From Chlorobiales bacterium (GTDB taxonomy: Bacteria > Bacteroidota > Chlorobiia > Chlorobiales > Chlorobiaceae), in assembly GCA_022360275.1 (NCBI GenBank), contig JAKSDC010000049.1:1-23756 (forward strand): a stretch of DNA of 23,756 bases, given 5' to 3'. This document shows positions 15,971-22,947 of this stretch, piece by piece (position 1 is the stretch's first letter; each line of letters begins with the position of its first letter). The notes under the pieces were generated by a model, which saw only the letters and a list, made by a program, of their open reading frames with translations, did no database searches and had not been told where the DNA came from. The position numbers were made by a program, and so were the translations under genes.

Positions 15971-17875
15971 TTACTCCGGTTGTAAAGTTAATTCAGGTTG
16001 CGGTACAATAGGTAAACGAATCGTTGCTTCTATTCCTGACGCTATTCCTTCCAGACTAACTTCTCCGTTGTGGTGGTTGATAATGTTTCTTGCCAGCCAC
16101 AGTCCGAGACCTGCACCGGCAGTATTGACGGAGTTGCTTCCGCGATGATACTTCTCGAAAAATGTTTCCGCCTCCTTCTGTGTGACGGGTTTGCAGTTGT
16201 TTCGTATTCTGATGACTACGTCATTATTTTCTATGCGGCAGTCTACTTCAATAGGTGATTCCGTTGAGGAATATTTCCGAGCATTATCCAGGAGATTGAA
16301 AATGGCAATCTTAATTTGGGACGGCTCTCCAATAATTTCACATGTGCCGATGCACTCTGAATAATTGACAGATCGTTCCATCCACATGCTGCAAAAAGCT
16401 TCTATCTGTGAAGTGATGACCGGGGCAATCTGGAACCGGGTCAATGATGAAACTTTTTGTGATTGGGAGACGCGGCTTTCCTGAATGGATGTTTCCATCA
16501 CTTCTACAAGACGATCAATGGCTCGGTTTATTTTGAACAGCTCCACTTTGTTCGAGATGTCATCTGTTTTGCTTTTCATTTTAATGAGATCAAGATTGGA
16601 GCGGATGATGGCCAGCGGGGTGCGGTATTCATGAGAAATCATGCTTAAAAAGCGTTGCAAACGTTCGACCTCTTCCTGTAATTGTATTGTACGCTCCGCA
16701 ACGGTTTTTTCAAGTTGGTCGATGTTCTGTTGTTGGATTTCCTGCAGCGTTATATCAATCATCATCTTGAGAAGGACTGGTTTGTCTTCCAGCGTGATAA
16801 CTTCCGAAGAACAAAGGACGTTAACAGGTTCGCCGGATCGCTTCCGCAACCTGAGGGGCGTGTTGATTGTTCCGTTATAATGACTGTGCATGCTTGCATT
16901 TTTTTCATCTTCACTGATGCCGGCGTGGAATACGAGCGCTGATGCGGGTTTGCCCATAGCTTCTTCTTTGGTATATCCGAATAGTTGCAGCCACGAAGCG
17001 TTGACATCAATCAACCTGCCGTTCTCTGTATCTTCGATGCAGATGGCAACCGGAGCATTCTCGAAAATACTCCTGAATTTCGATTCACTCTCTTTGAGCT
17101 CTTCCTCCAGTCGTTTTTGTTCATTAATGTCCATACCGACAGCTACGACACATTGTTGCCCGTTGATTACAATCCGTCTTCCTCGCGTGGCTACCCATTG
17201 CGCTTTATCGCTGCCGGGGGGTTGAATTCTTACCTCGCTACTGTCGTCAGCACCGGATTTCAGGATGTCCAGGAATTTCTGTTTGATAGGAAAAAAGTCG
17301 TCAGCCGAAATGATTTTTTTATAACCTATGTCCTTGTTCAGGTTTTCTCTGTCGCCAAGAACGAGCTGTCGGGCGTACTGATTCCATAGTATCAATTGTC
17401 CTTCAGCATCGAGCACCGCGGCACAACCCGGCATTTCATCAAGCACAGCGGTTTTCAATCTACACTCTTTTTCCAGTTCAATCTCGGCACGCTTCTGCTC
17501 GGAAATGTCTTCAGTGATCACGAGCAATCGTGAAATCTCTCCTTCTGATGACCGGACAGGGTTGATGGTAACTTTCCAGATGCGGTTGTGTATCTCATTT
17601 TCAAAGATTTCTCTTTTGCCGGTTTGAAGGATTTTCCGGATCTTTTTTCTCCGTTGATCGGCAAGGTCCGGCAGTTGCAAATCAACGGCGATAAGATCAT
17701 ATACGCTGGTGCCGATGCATTCGGACGGACGTTTGTCAAATCTTGCAGCAAATTTTGAATTTGCGCTAAGAATGATTCCTTCCGTGTTTATAAGAAAAAC
17801 AGCCTCCCCCAACGATTCCAATAATGGAAAAACAGTATCGTCAGTTTGGTGGTTACCTGAAGTGATGGTATTCAT
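15971..17875 (-). CDS. Soluble multi-PAS sensor histidine kinase
   Basis: A 634-aa protein with no transmembrane segment, hence a cytosolic sensor. Three PAS domains are visible (about 15-125, 145-255 and 265-380), followed by a coiled-coil linker (about 385-410), HisKA with phospho-acceptor H415 (MISHEYRTPLAIIRSNLDLIK region), and HATPase_c with N-box NLLDNARKYSS and G2 box GAGLGLWLA (about 587-595). The G1 box is degenerate (NNCKPV instead of DxGxG). ATG at 17875 is preferred; a TTG four codons upstream (17887) is possible. The ligand (light, redox or haem) cannot be read from sequence. It is first in an operon with the response regulator. Confidence 0.9.
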   Translation of the reverse strand: MNTITSGNHQTDDTVFPLLESLGEAVFLINTEGIILSANSKFAARFDKRPSECIGTSVYDLIAVDLQLPDLADQRRKKIRKILQTGKREIFENEIHNRIWKVTINPVRSSEGEISRLLVITEDISEQKRAEIELEKECRLKTAVLDEMPGCAAVLDAEGQLILWNQYARQLVLGDRENLNKDIGYKKIISADDFFPIKQKFLDILKSGADDSSEVRIQPPGSDKAQWVATRGRRIVINGQQCVVAVGMDINEQKRLEEELKESESKFRSIFENAPVAICIEDTENGRLIDVNASWLQLFGYTKEEAMGKPASALVFHAGISEDEKNASMHSHYNGTINTPLRLRKRSGEPVNVLCSSEVITLEDKPVLLKMMIDITLQEIQQQNIDQLEKTVAERTIQLQEEVERLQRFLSMISHEYRTPLAIIRSNLDLIKMKSKTDDISNKVELFKINRAIDRLVEVMETSIQESRVSQSQKVSSLTRFQIAPVITSQIEAFCSMWMERSVNYSECIGTCEIIGEPSQIKIAIFNLLDNARKYSSTESPIEVDCRIENNDVVIRIRNNCKPVTQKEAETFFEKYHRGSNSVNTAGAGLGLWLARNIINHHNGEVSLEGIASGIEATIRLPIVPQPELTLQPE

Positions 17876-17999
17876 GGTTTCCAACAATGCTTAGGATCGT
17901 TTGAAGTTTTTGCAGCCTTTACAGTGCATTCGAATGACTTGCGGAATGGGATGAGTCAGCTTTTCGTTCAGGTAAACAGGTGGTATTTCAACTTGTCCT

Positions 18000-18028
18000 T
18001 ATATAGGTAAGCTACATTTTTTATTCAA
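18000..18028 (-). promoter_or_regulatory. Sigma70-type promoter for the histidine kinase operon
   Basis: On the minus strand, TTGAAT (18028-18023) and TATATA (18005-18000) are separated by 17 nt. A start near 17993 would leave a leader of about 118 nt before the kinase ATG. Confidence 0.55.
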
Positions 18029-18060
18029 ACAACTGGTGATAAGTAATCAAAACAGGTTTT

Positions 18061-18079
18061 CTGCGAGACTGATTCGCAG
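18061..18079 (-). terminator. Small hairpin downstream of bchK
   Basis: CTGCGA and TCGCAG form a 6-bp stem with a 7-nt loop, about 40 nt past the bchK stop. There is no clean U-tract after it, so it is a weak terminator candidate at best. Confidence 0.3.
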
Positions 18080-18118
18080 GTTGACGTGAAAAATTCAGGG
18101 AATCCCGAAGGCCATCAT

Positions 18119-19117
18119 TTACAGATATTTTAGCCCGATCATGGCGGCAGCTGTAAACTGGTTGATCAGAAAAAGGATATTGTTGACAACCTGAAAGCGC
18201 AGGAACGCGTTATGCTCCTGGACCTCGCTTTTGCCTATGGCATTTCCGAATCCGTCATCGACGGCATTCTGCATGAAGGAAGCTCCTGTTTTTGGGTCGC
18301 GGTATATCGGGATCTGGATAAAGACGTTCACGGCAAGGGAGACAAGTATGATATATACCAGAATCTGAAAATCCCAGATCCAGGCAAGAAGAGCAAAGAC
18401 AGCAAACACAAGGTCGATGATAATAAAGGCGACCAGGAAAGTATTCCGTGAGCCGATCATGACCGTAAGCGATTTCATCCCGCCTTTGGCGTCACCGTCT
18501 TCGGATTTGAAATCATTCATGATGATGAGTGCTACAGCCATAAAAAAGTTCAGCCCTGCGAGTCCGATGACCTCGGGCCGTATCTCGCTGAAAAGAGCGT
18601 TGGCAGAGAGGTATGTGACGAAGCCGTAACAAAGTCCTACGGCGGGAGCCGAAAAGAGAATGTTTTTTTTCAGCTTGAGGGGAGGTGCTGAGTAAATGTA
18701 GCCGAAAATAAGGGCTATGAAAAGACAAGTGGTGAAGATCAGGCCCCGCTGGCCCCCAATGTAAATGCCGATCCATGCGCCAACAAAAATGGCTGTGATA
18801 AGTACAATGCTCCAGTTCCAAATTGCTTCTTTCTCGGTCAGGCGTCCTGATGGAATAGGACGGGTAGGTTCGTTGACCTTGTCGAGCTCCAGATCAAAGT
18901 AGTCGTTGACCGACTGGCTGAATCCGATACCGAGAGGCCCCCAGATTACAAACAAGGCAAACAGGAGCAGGTAGTCATGCACGCTTGAATGCATGGCTCC
19001 TGAGGCCATGACCCCGCCGGCCAGGCAGGGAAAAGCGCTGATCCAGGTAACCGGGTCGAGAAGCTCAAGGTGGGCTTTAACTTTGTCGATAAAACCTAAA
19101 CGTTTCGTTGCTGTCAT
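18119..19117 (-). CDS. bchK: UbiA-type (bacterio)chlorophyll synthase, probably bacteriochlorophyll c synthase
   Basis: Membrane prenyltransferase that esterifies a (bacterio)chlorophyllide with a polyprenyl alcohol. The 332-aa protein has multiple hydrophobic helices and both aspartate-rich motifs: N71-D72-x6-D79 (NDYFDLELDKVNEPTRPIPSGR) and N201-D202..D209 (NDFKSEDGDAKGGMKSLTV), diagnostic of the chlorophyll synthase branch. The N-terminal DPVTWISAFPCLAGG differs from the FPPMWAF type of BchG as I remember it, which favours BchK, the farnesylating enzyme for chlorosome pigments. BchG/ChlG remains possible. It follows the radical SAM gene by 82 nt, consistent with a pigment operon. Confidence 0.72.
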   Translation of the reverse strand: MTATKRLGFIDKVKAHLELLDPVTWISAFPCLAGGVMASGAMHSSVHDYLLLFALFVIWGPLGIGFSQSVNDYFDLELDKVNEPTRPIPSGRLTEKEAIWNWSIVLITAIFVGAWIGIYIGGQRGLIFTTCLFIALIFGYIYSAPPLKLKKNILFSAPAVGLCYGFVTYLSANALFSEIRPEVIGLAGLNFFMAVALIIMNDFKSEDGDAKGGMKSLTVMIGSRNTFLVAFIIIDLVFAVFALLAWIWDFQILVYIILVSLAVNVFIQIPIYRDPKTGASFMQNAVDDGFGNAIGKSEVQEHNAFLRFQVVNNILFLINQFTAAAMIGLKYL

Positions 19118-19199
19118 GATACAAATGTTTTTTAGAAAGTGGCTGCAGCTTGTTTATGGTGCAGAAATACAGGTAGAATTTGTTGCGAGACTGTAGCCT

Positions 19200-20612
19200 T
19201 CAGAGATAGAACTCCGGCCTCAGTTTGCTGGTAAACCGGTTCATCTTGTAATTGGCCAGCCAGACCCAGTTCAAGGGTTTTCCCCTCATGCGCTGCAGAA
19301 TGGATTTTCCCTTGTAGACCTCTTTCTGCAGCTTGACGAAATTTTCGAGCATTTTATCGCCGCTCATGCCCTGAGGTTCGAACATATAATGGTACGTGTC
19401 GTACTTGTCCCAGTCGAAATGGCGCAGCCGCGGTTTCATTTCTTCGAAATAAGGAGTGCCGGGAAATGGGGTGACCAGGGAAAAAACCGGGAATTCAATC
19501 CCGTTGTTCATAATGAAATCGTAGGTTAGCTGAAAACTTTCTTCGCTGTCATTGTCGAAGCCGAACATGAAATAGCCCTGGATTGCAACTCCGTTCCTGT
19601 GCAGGTTGTCCACCACGGTTTCATAATTATCGAGCCGGTTCGAGCCCTTATGAACGCTTTTAAGGGTCTCGGGGTTAAGCGATTCAAATCCAATGCTCAT
19701 CAGATCGCAGCCGGACCATCCGGCAAGCTCTGCAATTTCCGGTTTGTGCAGAAAATTCATTGAAATATTTGCATTCCATCGCACCCCGATTTTTGCCATT
19801 CCCTCAAGGAGGTCGGTAAAATAGGAAGGCCGAAAACTGATGTTGTCATCCATGAAGGAGAAATGAACCTTCTCTTTATCAAGACGGTCCTGGTGATAAC
19901 GCATCTCGTCAAGCACAAAATCAATATCGCGGTAGCGGTGGTGCTTGCCGTATATGGTAGGCGTGGTACAGAAATTACACCCGACAGGACATCCTTTCGT
20001 CGCGAGGATCGGTATGCGTGAACTGTATTTTTTTGCATTCCTGCTTTGCAGGGCGAAGCTGAAATCCGGGTGGAGCATCGAGGTCATGGGTTTAAGGGCC
20101 TTCGCCCGGTAAACAGGCTTCATGTTTCCCATGATCAGGTCTGTAACAAGTTCCGTCCAAACCGATTCGATTTCCCCGTACACGACGCTTGTTGAGTATT
20201 CCAGGGCTTCATCGTGCAACATGGTCGGGTGCACGCCTCCAAGGATAACGATCTTGCCCTGGTGTTTTGCTTTTTTAGCTATAGCATAGGCTTTCGTAGC
20301 GTTTAAAGTGCGCGAGGTTATGGCAACAACGTCATACAGGGAAAGGTCATCGGGAACTTCGTCTCCGAGTCTTTCGTCAATAAAGGTTACGTCGAAAAGT
20401 TTGCCCGCAAGCGTGGCAACCATCAGAAGGTTCAACGGTATGCTGACGCTGCCGGAATCAACCATCATGCCGGTATTGCTTACAGGCTGCACCAGAAGCC
20501 ATTTCTTGCGTGATTTTTGTTTGGAGGCAAGCCGTTCGAAAGATCGTTTCCCAAAGCTTTTGTCGAGATGGTCTCTTGTTGTTTCAGCAGATTGAGATGT
20601 TTTTGCCAGCAT
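19200..20612 (-). CDS. Cobalamin-binding-type radical SAM enzyme, BchE/BchQ/BchR-like
   Basis: A 470-aa protein with an N-terminal polar extension (1-36), a Rossmann-like B12-binding domain (about 37-165: LLVQPVSN, VILGGVHPTMLHDEA) lacking the DxHxxG motif, and a radical SAM core with C208-x3-C212-x2-C215 (KGCPVGCNFC). This is the architecture of class B methylases and of BchE. In green sulfur bacteria relatives include BchQ and BchR, which methylate the C-8 ethyl and C-12 methyl groups of bacteriochlorophylls c/d/e. Adjacency to bchK supports a pigment role. Which one it is, or whether it is a different oxidoreductase or RiPP enzyme, cannot be decided here. It is preceded by a Nif11-like gene. 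Confidence 0.75.
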   Translation of the reverse strand: MLAKTSQSAETTRDHLDKSFGKRSFERLASKQKSRKKWLLVQPVSNTGMMVDSGSVSIPLNLLMVATLAGKLFDVTFIDERLGDEVPDDLSLYDVVAITSRTLNATKAYAIAKKAKHQGKIVILGGVHPTMLHDEALEYSTSVVYGEIESVWTELVTDLIMGNMKPVYRAKALKPMTSMLHPDFSFALQSRNAKKYSSRIPILATKGCPVGCNFCTTPTIYGKHHRYRDIDFVLDEMRYHQDRLDKEKVHFSFMDDNISFRPSYFTDLLEGMAKIGVRWNANISMNFLHKPEIAELAGWSGCDLMSIGFESLNPETLKSVHKGSNRLDNYETVVDNLHRNGVAIQGYFMFGFDNDSEESFQLTYDFIMNNGIEFPVFSLVTPFPGTPYFEEMKPRLRHFDWDKYDTYHYMFEPQGMSGDKMLENFVKLQKEVYKGKSILQRMRGKPLNWVWLANYKMNRFTSKLRPEFYL

Positions 20613-20638
20613 GTCGGTTAACTTCGATAAGGAACAAT

Positions 20639-20675
20639 TACTTCTGATACTTCTGAGGAGAAAAGCGGTCCGCTT
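20639..20675 (-). promoter_or_regulatory. Repeat and palindrome upstream of the radical SAM gene
   Basis: TACTTCTGA occurs twice in tandem (20639-20647, 20648-20656). Six bases further on is a 13-base palindrome, AAGCGG-T-CCGCTT (20663-20675). Both lie 27-63 nt upstream of the radical SAM start. This would be a plausible operator; no known regulator is matched. Confidence 0.3.
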
Positions 20676-20739
20676 CCCGGCACCCTAAAAACGCTCCTGT
20701 TATTCGGTTTAATGCCATGCTTCTCAGATTGAGGTGGCT

Positions 20740-20970
20740 TCATTCCGGAATGACGTTTTCCCATGAGGAAAAATTGTGTTCACTGTCCAGGCTCCTCTCT
20801 TCGATGTATTTTTTAAGCGTCATTCTCAGTTCGGACATCGAGCAATCAAAGCCCTTGGCTTCGATTATCACTTTGCATGCCAACATATTTCCGGCGGAGA
20901 GAAGACTGTCACGAAATGGTTCGTCTGAGACGAGCTTTTCAAACAAGAGCTTTGATTGTGCTATAGTCAT
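20740..20970 (-). CDS. Nif11-like small protein
   Basis: A 76-aa protein whose residues 1-55 read as a Nif11 domain: TIAQSKLLFEKLVSDEPFRD, a second helix around SLLSAGN, then EAKGFDCSMSEL matching the family's GFDFTxxEL. Nif11 domains are known as leader sequences of some ribosomally made modified peptides and also occur in stand-alone small proteins of unknown role. The tail after the domain is short, with no double-glycine cleavage site and only scattered Ser residues, so a peptide precursor is not obvious. It is just upstream of the B12/radical SAM gene (127 nt) on the same strand. The start has a weak ribosome binding site. Confidence 0.7.
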   Translation of the reverse strand: MTIAQSKLLFEKLVSDEPFRDSLLSAGNMLACKVIIEAKGFDCSMSELRMTLKKYIEERSLDSEHNFSSWENVIPE

Positions 20971-21016
20971 ATCAATGTTGGTTGTTGCGATTATTTGCGG
21001 TGTTGCAGGACTTGTT

Positions 21017-21256
21017 TCAGTTTCCTGTAGTGAAGCTGCAACGCCCTGTTGTTTTCTGGTTTTCGAACTCCTGTTCAGGGTCGCTTTTTTCTATTGTCCG
21101 ATTCAGATTTTCCTGCTGTTGACTGTCAGTCTGGTCCATTGAGGCGTTGACCGATTGATGATCTTGGTCTTGGTTATCGATAACTCGAATGGTTATGCGT
21201 GATCTTGATGCCGATTTCTTTGTTTGTCTTTTTTTTAGCCGGTTGAAAAACATCAT
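21017..21256 (-). CDS. Hypothetical hydrophilic small protein
   Basis: A 79-aa protein not matched to any family. The N-terminus is strongly basic (MMFFNRLKKRQTKKSASRSR), followed by one beta-like segment (ITIRVID), then a Gln/Asp/Asn/Ser-rich, probably disordered stretch, ending in TTGRCSFTTGN with the only cysteine. ATG at 21256 has AGGGG about 7 nt upstream, which favours it over the start 14 codons earlier (21298). It lies 46 nt upstream of the Nif11 gene, so the two may be co-transcribed. The ribosome binding site and the gene order are the main arguments that it is real. Confidence 0.45.
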   Translation of the reverse strand: MMFFNRLKKRQTKKSASRSRITIRVIDNQDQDHQSVNASMDQTDSQQQENLNRTIEKSDPEQEFENQKTTGRCSFTTGN

Positions 21257-21653
21257 ACTTGCCCCTGTTTCGAGGGTAGAGATTGTGGTAAAGCACACTG
21301 GAGATTTTCAGGCCTTTGAGGTGATGGCTTGTTGAGCCGTAAAAATCTGTGACAAAGAAGGCTTAAACTTACAAAAATTATATTATTTTGTTTGTGATAA
21401 ATATGATAATTATAACTTTCTTTTGTGTTTTTGTTCCCGTAAATACCTGTTTTACATGTTCATGTCTTTTGTTTGGCTGTTTGTTGTTATGGCGATGTGA
21501 TGTGATAATATGTAAGAAATTCTGGTATAGGTTGTGATGTTTGTATGGCTTGGCTTTTGCAGTTGTAGGTTGGGGTTTGGTTGATGTGATTGGAAGACGA
21601 AATGCCGCAGAGAAGGGTTGTGTTTATTGCTGAATTTTTCTGTGTTGTCTCTT
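21257..21653. other. Divergent AT-rich, G-skewed spacer upstream of the chlorosome gene
   Basis: No gene seen. The part from 21361 to 21420 is very AT-rich and carries a TATAAT on the minus strand (21382-21377), a possible -10 for the leftward small genes, without a clear -35. From 21481 to 21600 the plus strand has 41 G but only 6 C by my count, with repeated GATGTGAT-like words (near 21494 and 21582). Confidence 0.5.
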
Positions 21654-21659
21654 TATAAT
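21631..21659 (+). promoter_or_regulatory. Promoter of the chlorosome envelope gene
   Basis: A perfect TATAAT at 21654-21659 lies 24 nt before the ATG. At 17-nt spacing the -35 region is only TGAATT (21631-21636), a poor match. The predicted leader is short (about 18 nt) and A-rich with no Shine-Dalgarno. Confidence 0.5.
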
Positions 21660-21683
21660 CTTTTCAAATAAAAACAAACAGTT

Positions 21684-21911
21684 ATGGCAAACGAAACCGC
21701 TAACGAGTTCACAAACGCAATCAACGGTCTTATGGAAACAGTTGGAAAACTGGGTCAAATGCAGGTAGAACTGGTTTCCAATGGGGTCAAGGCTTTTGCC
21801 GAGGCTTTAGAGCCATTAAGTAAAACCGCTACTGATCTGACGGGGGATCTCGTTAATACCGTCACAAAGGTGCTGCAGGACGCTTCGACGACCACTACTT
21901 CAAAAAAATAA
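21684..21911 (+). CDS. Chlorosome envelope protein, CsmB/CsmF family
   Basis: A 75-aa small amphipathic protein: MANETANEFTNAINGLMETV at the N-terminus, then GKLGQMQVELVSNGVKA, EPLSKTATDLTGD and LVNTVTKVLQD, ending in SKK. This pattern of two helices and the length fit the CsmB/CsmF envelope proteins of the green sulfur bacterial chlorosome, the bacteriochlorophyll-filled antenna body. I cannot tell CsmB from CsmF reliably. It stands alone, with its own promoter and a clear terminator 18 nt after the stop. It is divergent from a unit that includes bchK, which fits joint antenna control. Confidence 0.85.
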   Translation: MANETANEFTNAINGLMETVGKLGQMQVELVSNGVKAFAEALEPLSKTATDLTGDLVNTVTKVLQDASTTTTSKK

Positions 21912-22274
21912 AAGCAGTGTTTGTGTAATGAAAGCACTTCATGCGGAGATATGAAGTGCTTTCCCGATTCATTTCAACGTTATCCGTCACTATTGATGTC
22001 TGACACTGATAACGGAGCAGTACAGGTTTCTTCACACAAGGAGTTGATAACCTGACACAATAGAGCCGTCATGGTTGGTCTGACTCTTTGTTCATATGTG
22101 TTAGGCTCTGTTGTTGCAAGTGGAACAAGGTATATCGCTGTTTTTTCTGTGGTAAGGCCATTTGCCGGAGTGATGTTGCATGGGGCAGGTCAAGGGCCGG
22201 AAATCATCTCTTGCTGAGGGATAGCCCTATATCTTCCATAATATTTCTAACGGTATGTCACAAAACAGTCGCCT
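21912..22274. other. Intergenic region after the chlorosome gene
   Basis: It holds the terminator at 21930-21963 and a weaker inverted repeat, CGTTATC (21978-21984) with GATAACG (22008-22014). I see no convincing gene in the rest; the plus-strand frame from 22088 has irregular, cysteine-rich composition and no ribosome binding site. Confidence 0.45.
21930..21963 (+). terminator. Terminator of the chlorosome envelope gene
   Basis: A perfect 13-bp inverted repeat, GAAAGCACTTCAT (21930-21942) and ATGAAGTGCTTTC (21951-21963), with an 8-nt loop. The trailing T-run is short (TTT within the stem), so termination could also be bidirectional or processing-based. Confidence 0.75.
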
Positions 22275-22337
22275 ATGATGATCAGACAATTATGGCTGCA
22301 AGCGGTCAGGTCGGGATGGACTTCATATATCAGAAAG

Positions 22338-22514
22338 ATGAACAAGGGCACGAAGGCTCGGAGTATGCAGAGCTATCTCAGCCAGAAGATCGATCTGGAT
22401 ATGACACTGGAAGAATTTGGTGAAATGGTTTTTATCGAAGGTTTTGTTGCCGGAGAAAAATATGCCAAACGATTGATGGTTGGAAATGAAAAGCAGGAGG
22501 TCAAACTCAACTGA
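22338..22514 (+). CDS. Hypothetical small protein (58 aa)
   Basis: From ATG 22338 the frame gives MNKGTKARSMQSYLSQKIDL, then an acidic amphipathic helix (TLEEFGEMVFIEGFVAGEKYAKRLM) and a polar tail. The composition is protein-like and the helix is well formed, but no family is recognised. The frame is open back to an ATG at 22275; that upstream part looks less natural. AGAAAG just before 22338 is a weak ribosome binding site. Confidence is limited by length. Confidence 0.4.
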   Translation: MNKGTKARSMQSYLSQKIDLDMTLEEFGEMVFIEGFVAGEKYAKRLMVGNEKQEVKLN

Positions 22515-22626
22515 TGACAAGGCGTAAGTAAGGCAAATTCTTCGAAATCTTCTTTTTAAGGGAGCTATATGCTATTGGATCAAAGAAAAAGACGAGGCAA
22601 ATCAGCTTTAGTTTACACTCCTTGAA

Positions 22627-22731
22627 ATGGTTATTCCTGAAGAGAAATTGTGTTTTGTATTTAGATATCGGGAAAGCGGAGAAGAGTGGATATCTTTGAG
22701 ATTTGAAGGGGGTATTATAGGTGGTGTGTAA
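22627..22731 (+). CDS. Possible short ORF or gene remnant (34 aa)
   Basis: MVIPEEKLCFVFRYRESGEE followed by WISLRFEGGIIGGV is protein-like. Just upstream, GGAG then ATG (22569) opens another frame (MLLDQRKRRGKSALVYTP) that stops at 22623-22625. The two pieces may be parts of one frameshifted gene. No family is recognised. Confidence 0.25.
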   Translation: MVIPEEKLCFVFRYRESGEEWISLRFEGGIIGGV

Positions 22732-22766
22732 TTCACTAATAAGAACAGAATAATCCAGCAAAAATC

Positions 22767-22889
22767 ATGACAACTGCAGCCGGTATTGCCGGCGGTACAG
22801 CATTGTTTGCTGTCAAAAGGAGAGATTTCAAAAGGTTTTTTGAGTGTTCTGTTTGGTTGTCAAAAGAAAGAGCTTTTTCTTTTAATTGA
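22767..22889 (+). CDS. Possible short ORF (40 aa)
   Basis: MTTAAGIAGGTALFAVKRRD followed by FKRFFECSVWLSKERAFSFN. The start resembles a short hydrophobic Gly/Ala helix followed by a basic segment. There is no Shine-Dalgarno. It could be a small membrane peptide, a gene remnant or chance. Confidence 0.22.
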   Translation: MTTAAGIAGGTALFAVKRRDFKRFFECSVWLSKERAFSFN

Positions 22890-22947
22890 GATAACCAAAA
22901 AGAATTTGTTCCTGCAGATTTGCAGTTGAAAAAAGGATGCAATTTCT

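Noticed and set aside
22088..22423. 111-aa plus-strand frame
   Set aside because: Composition is irregular, with clustered Cys and Trp and no domain, no ribosome binding site, and overlap with the more protein-like frame at 22338.
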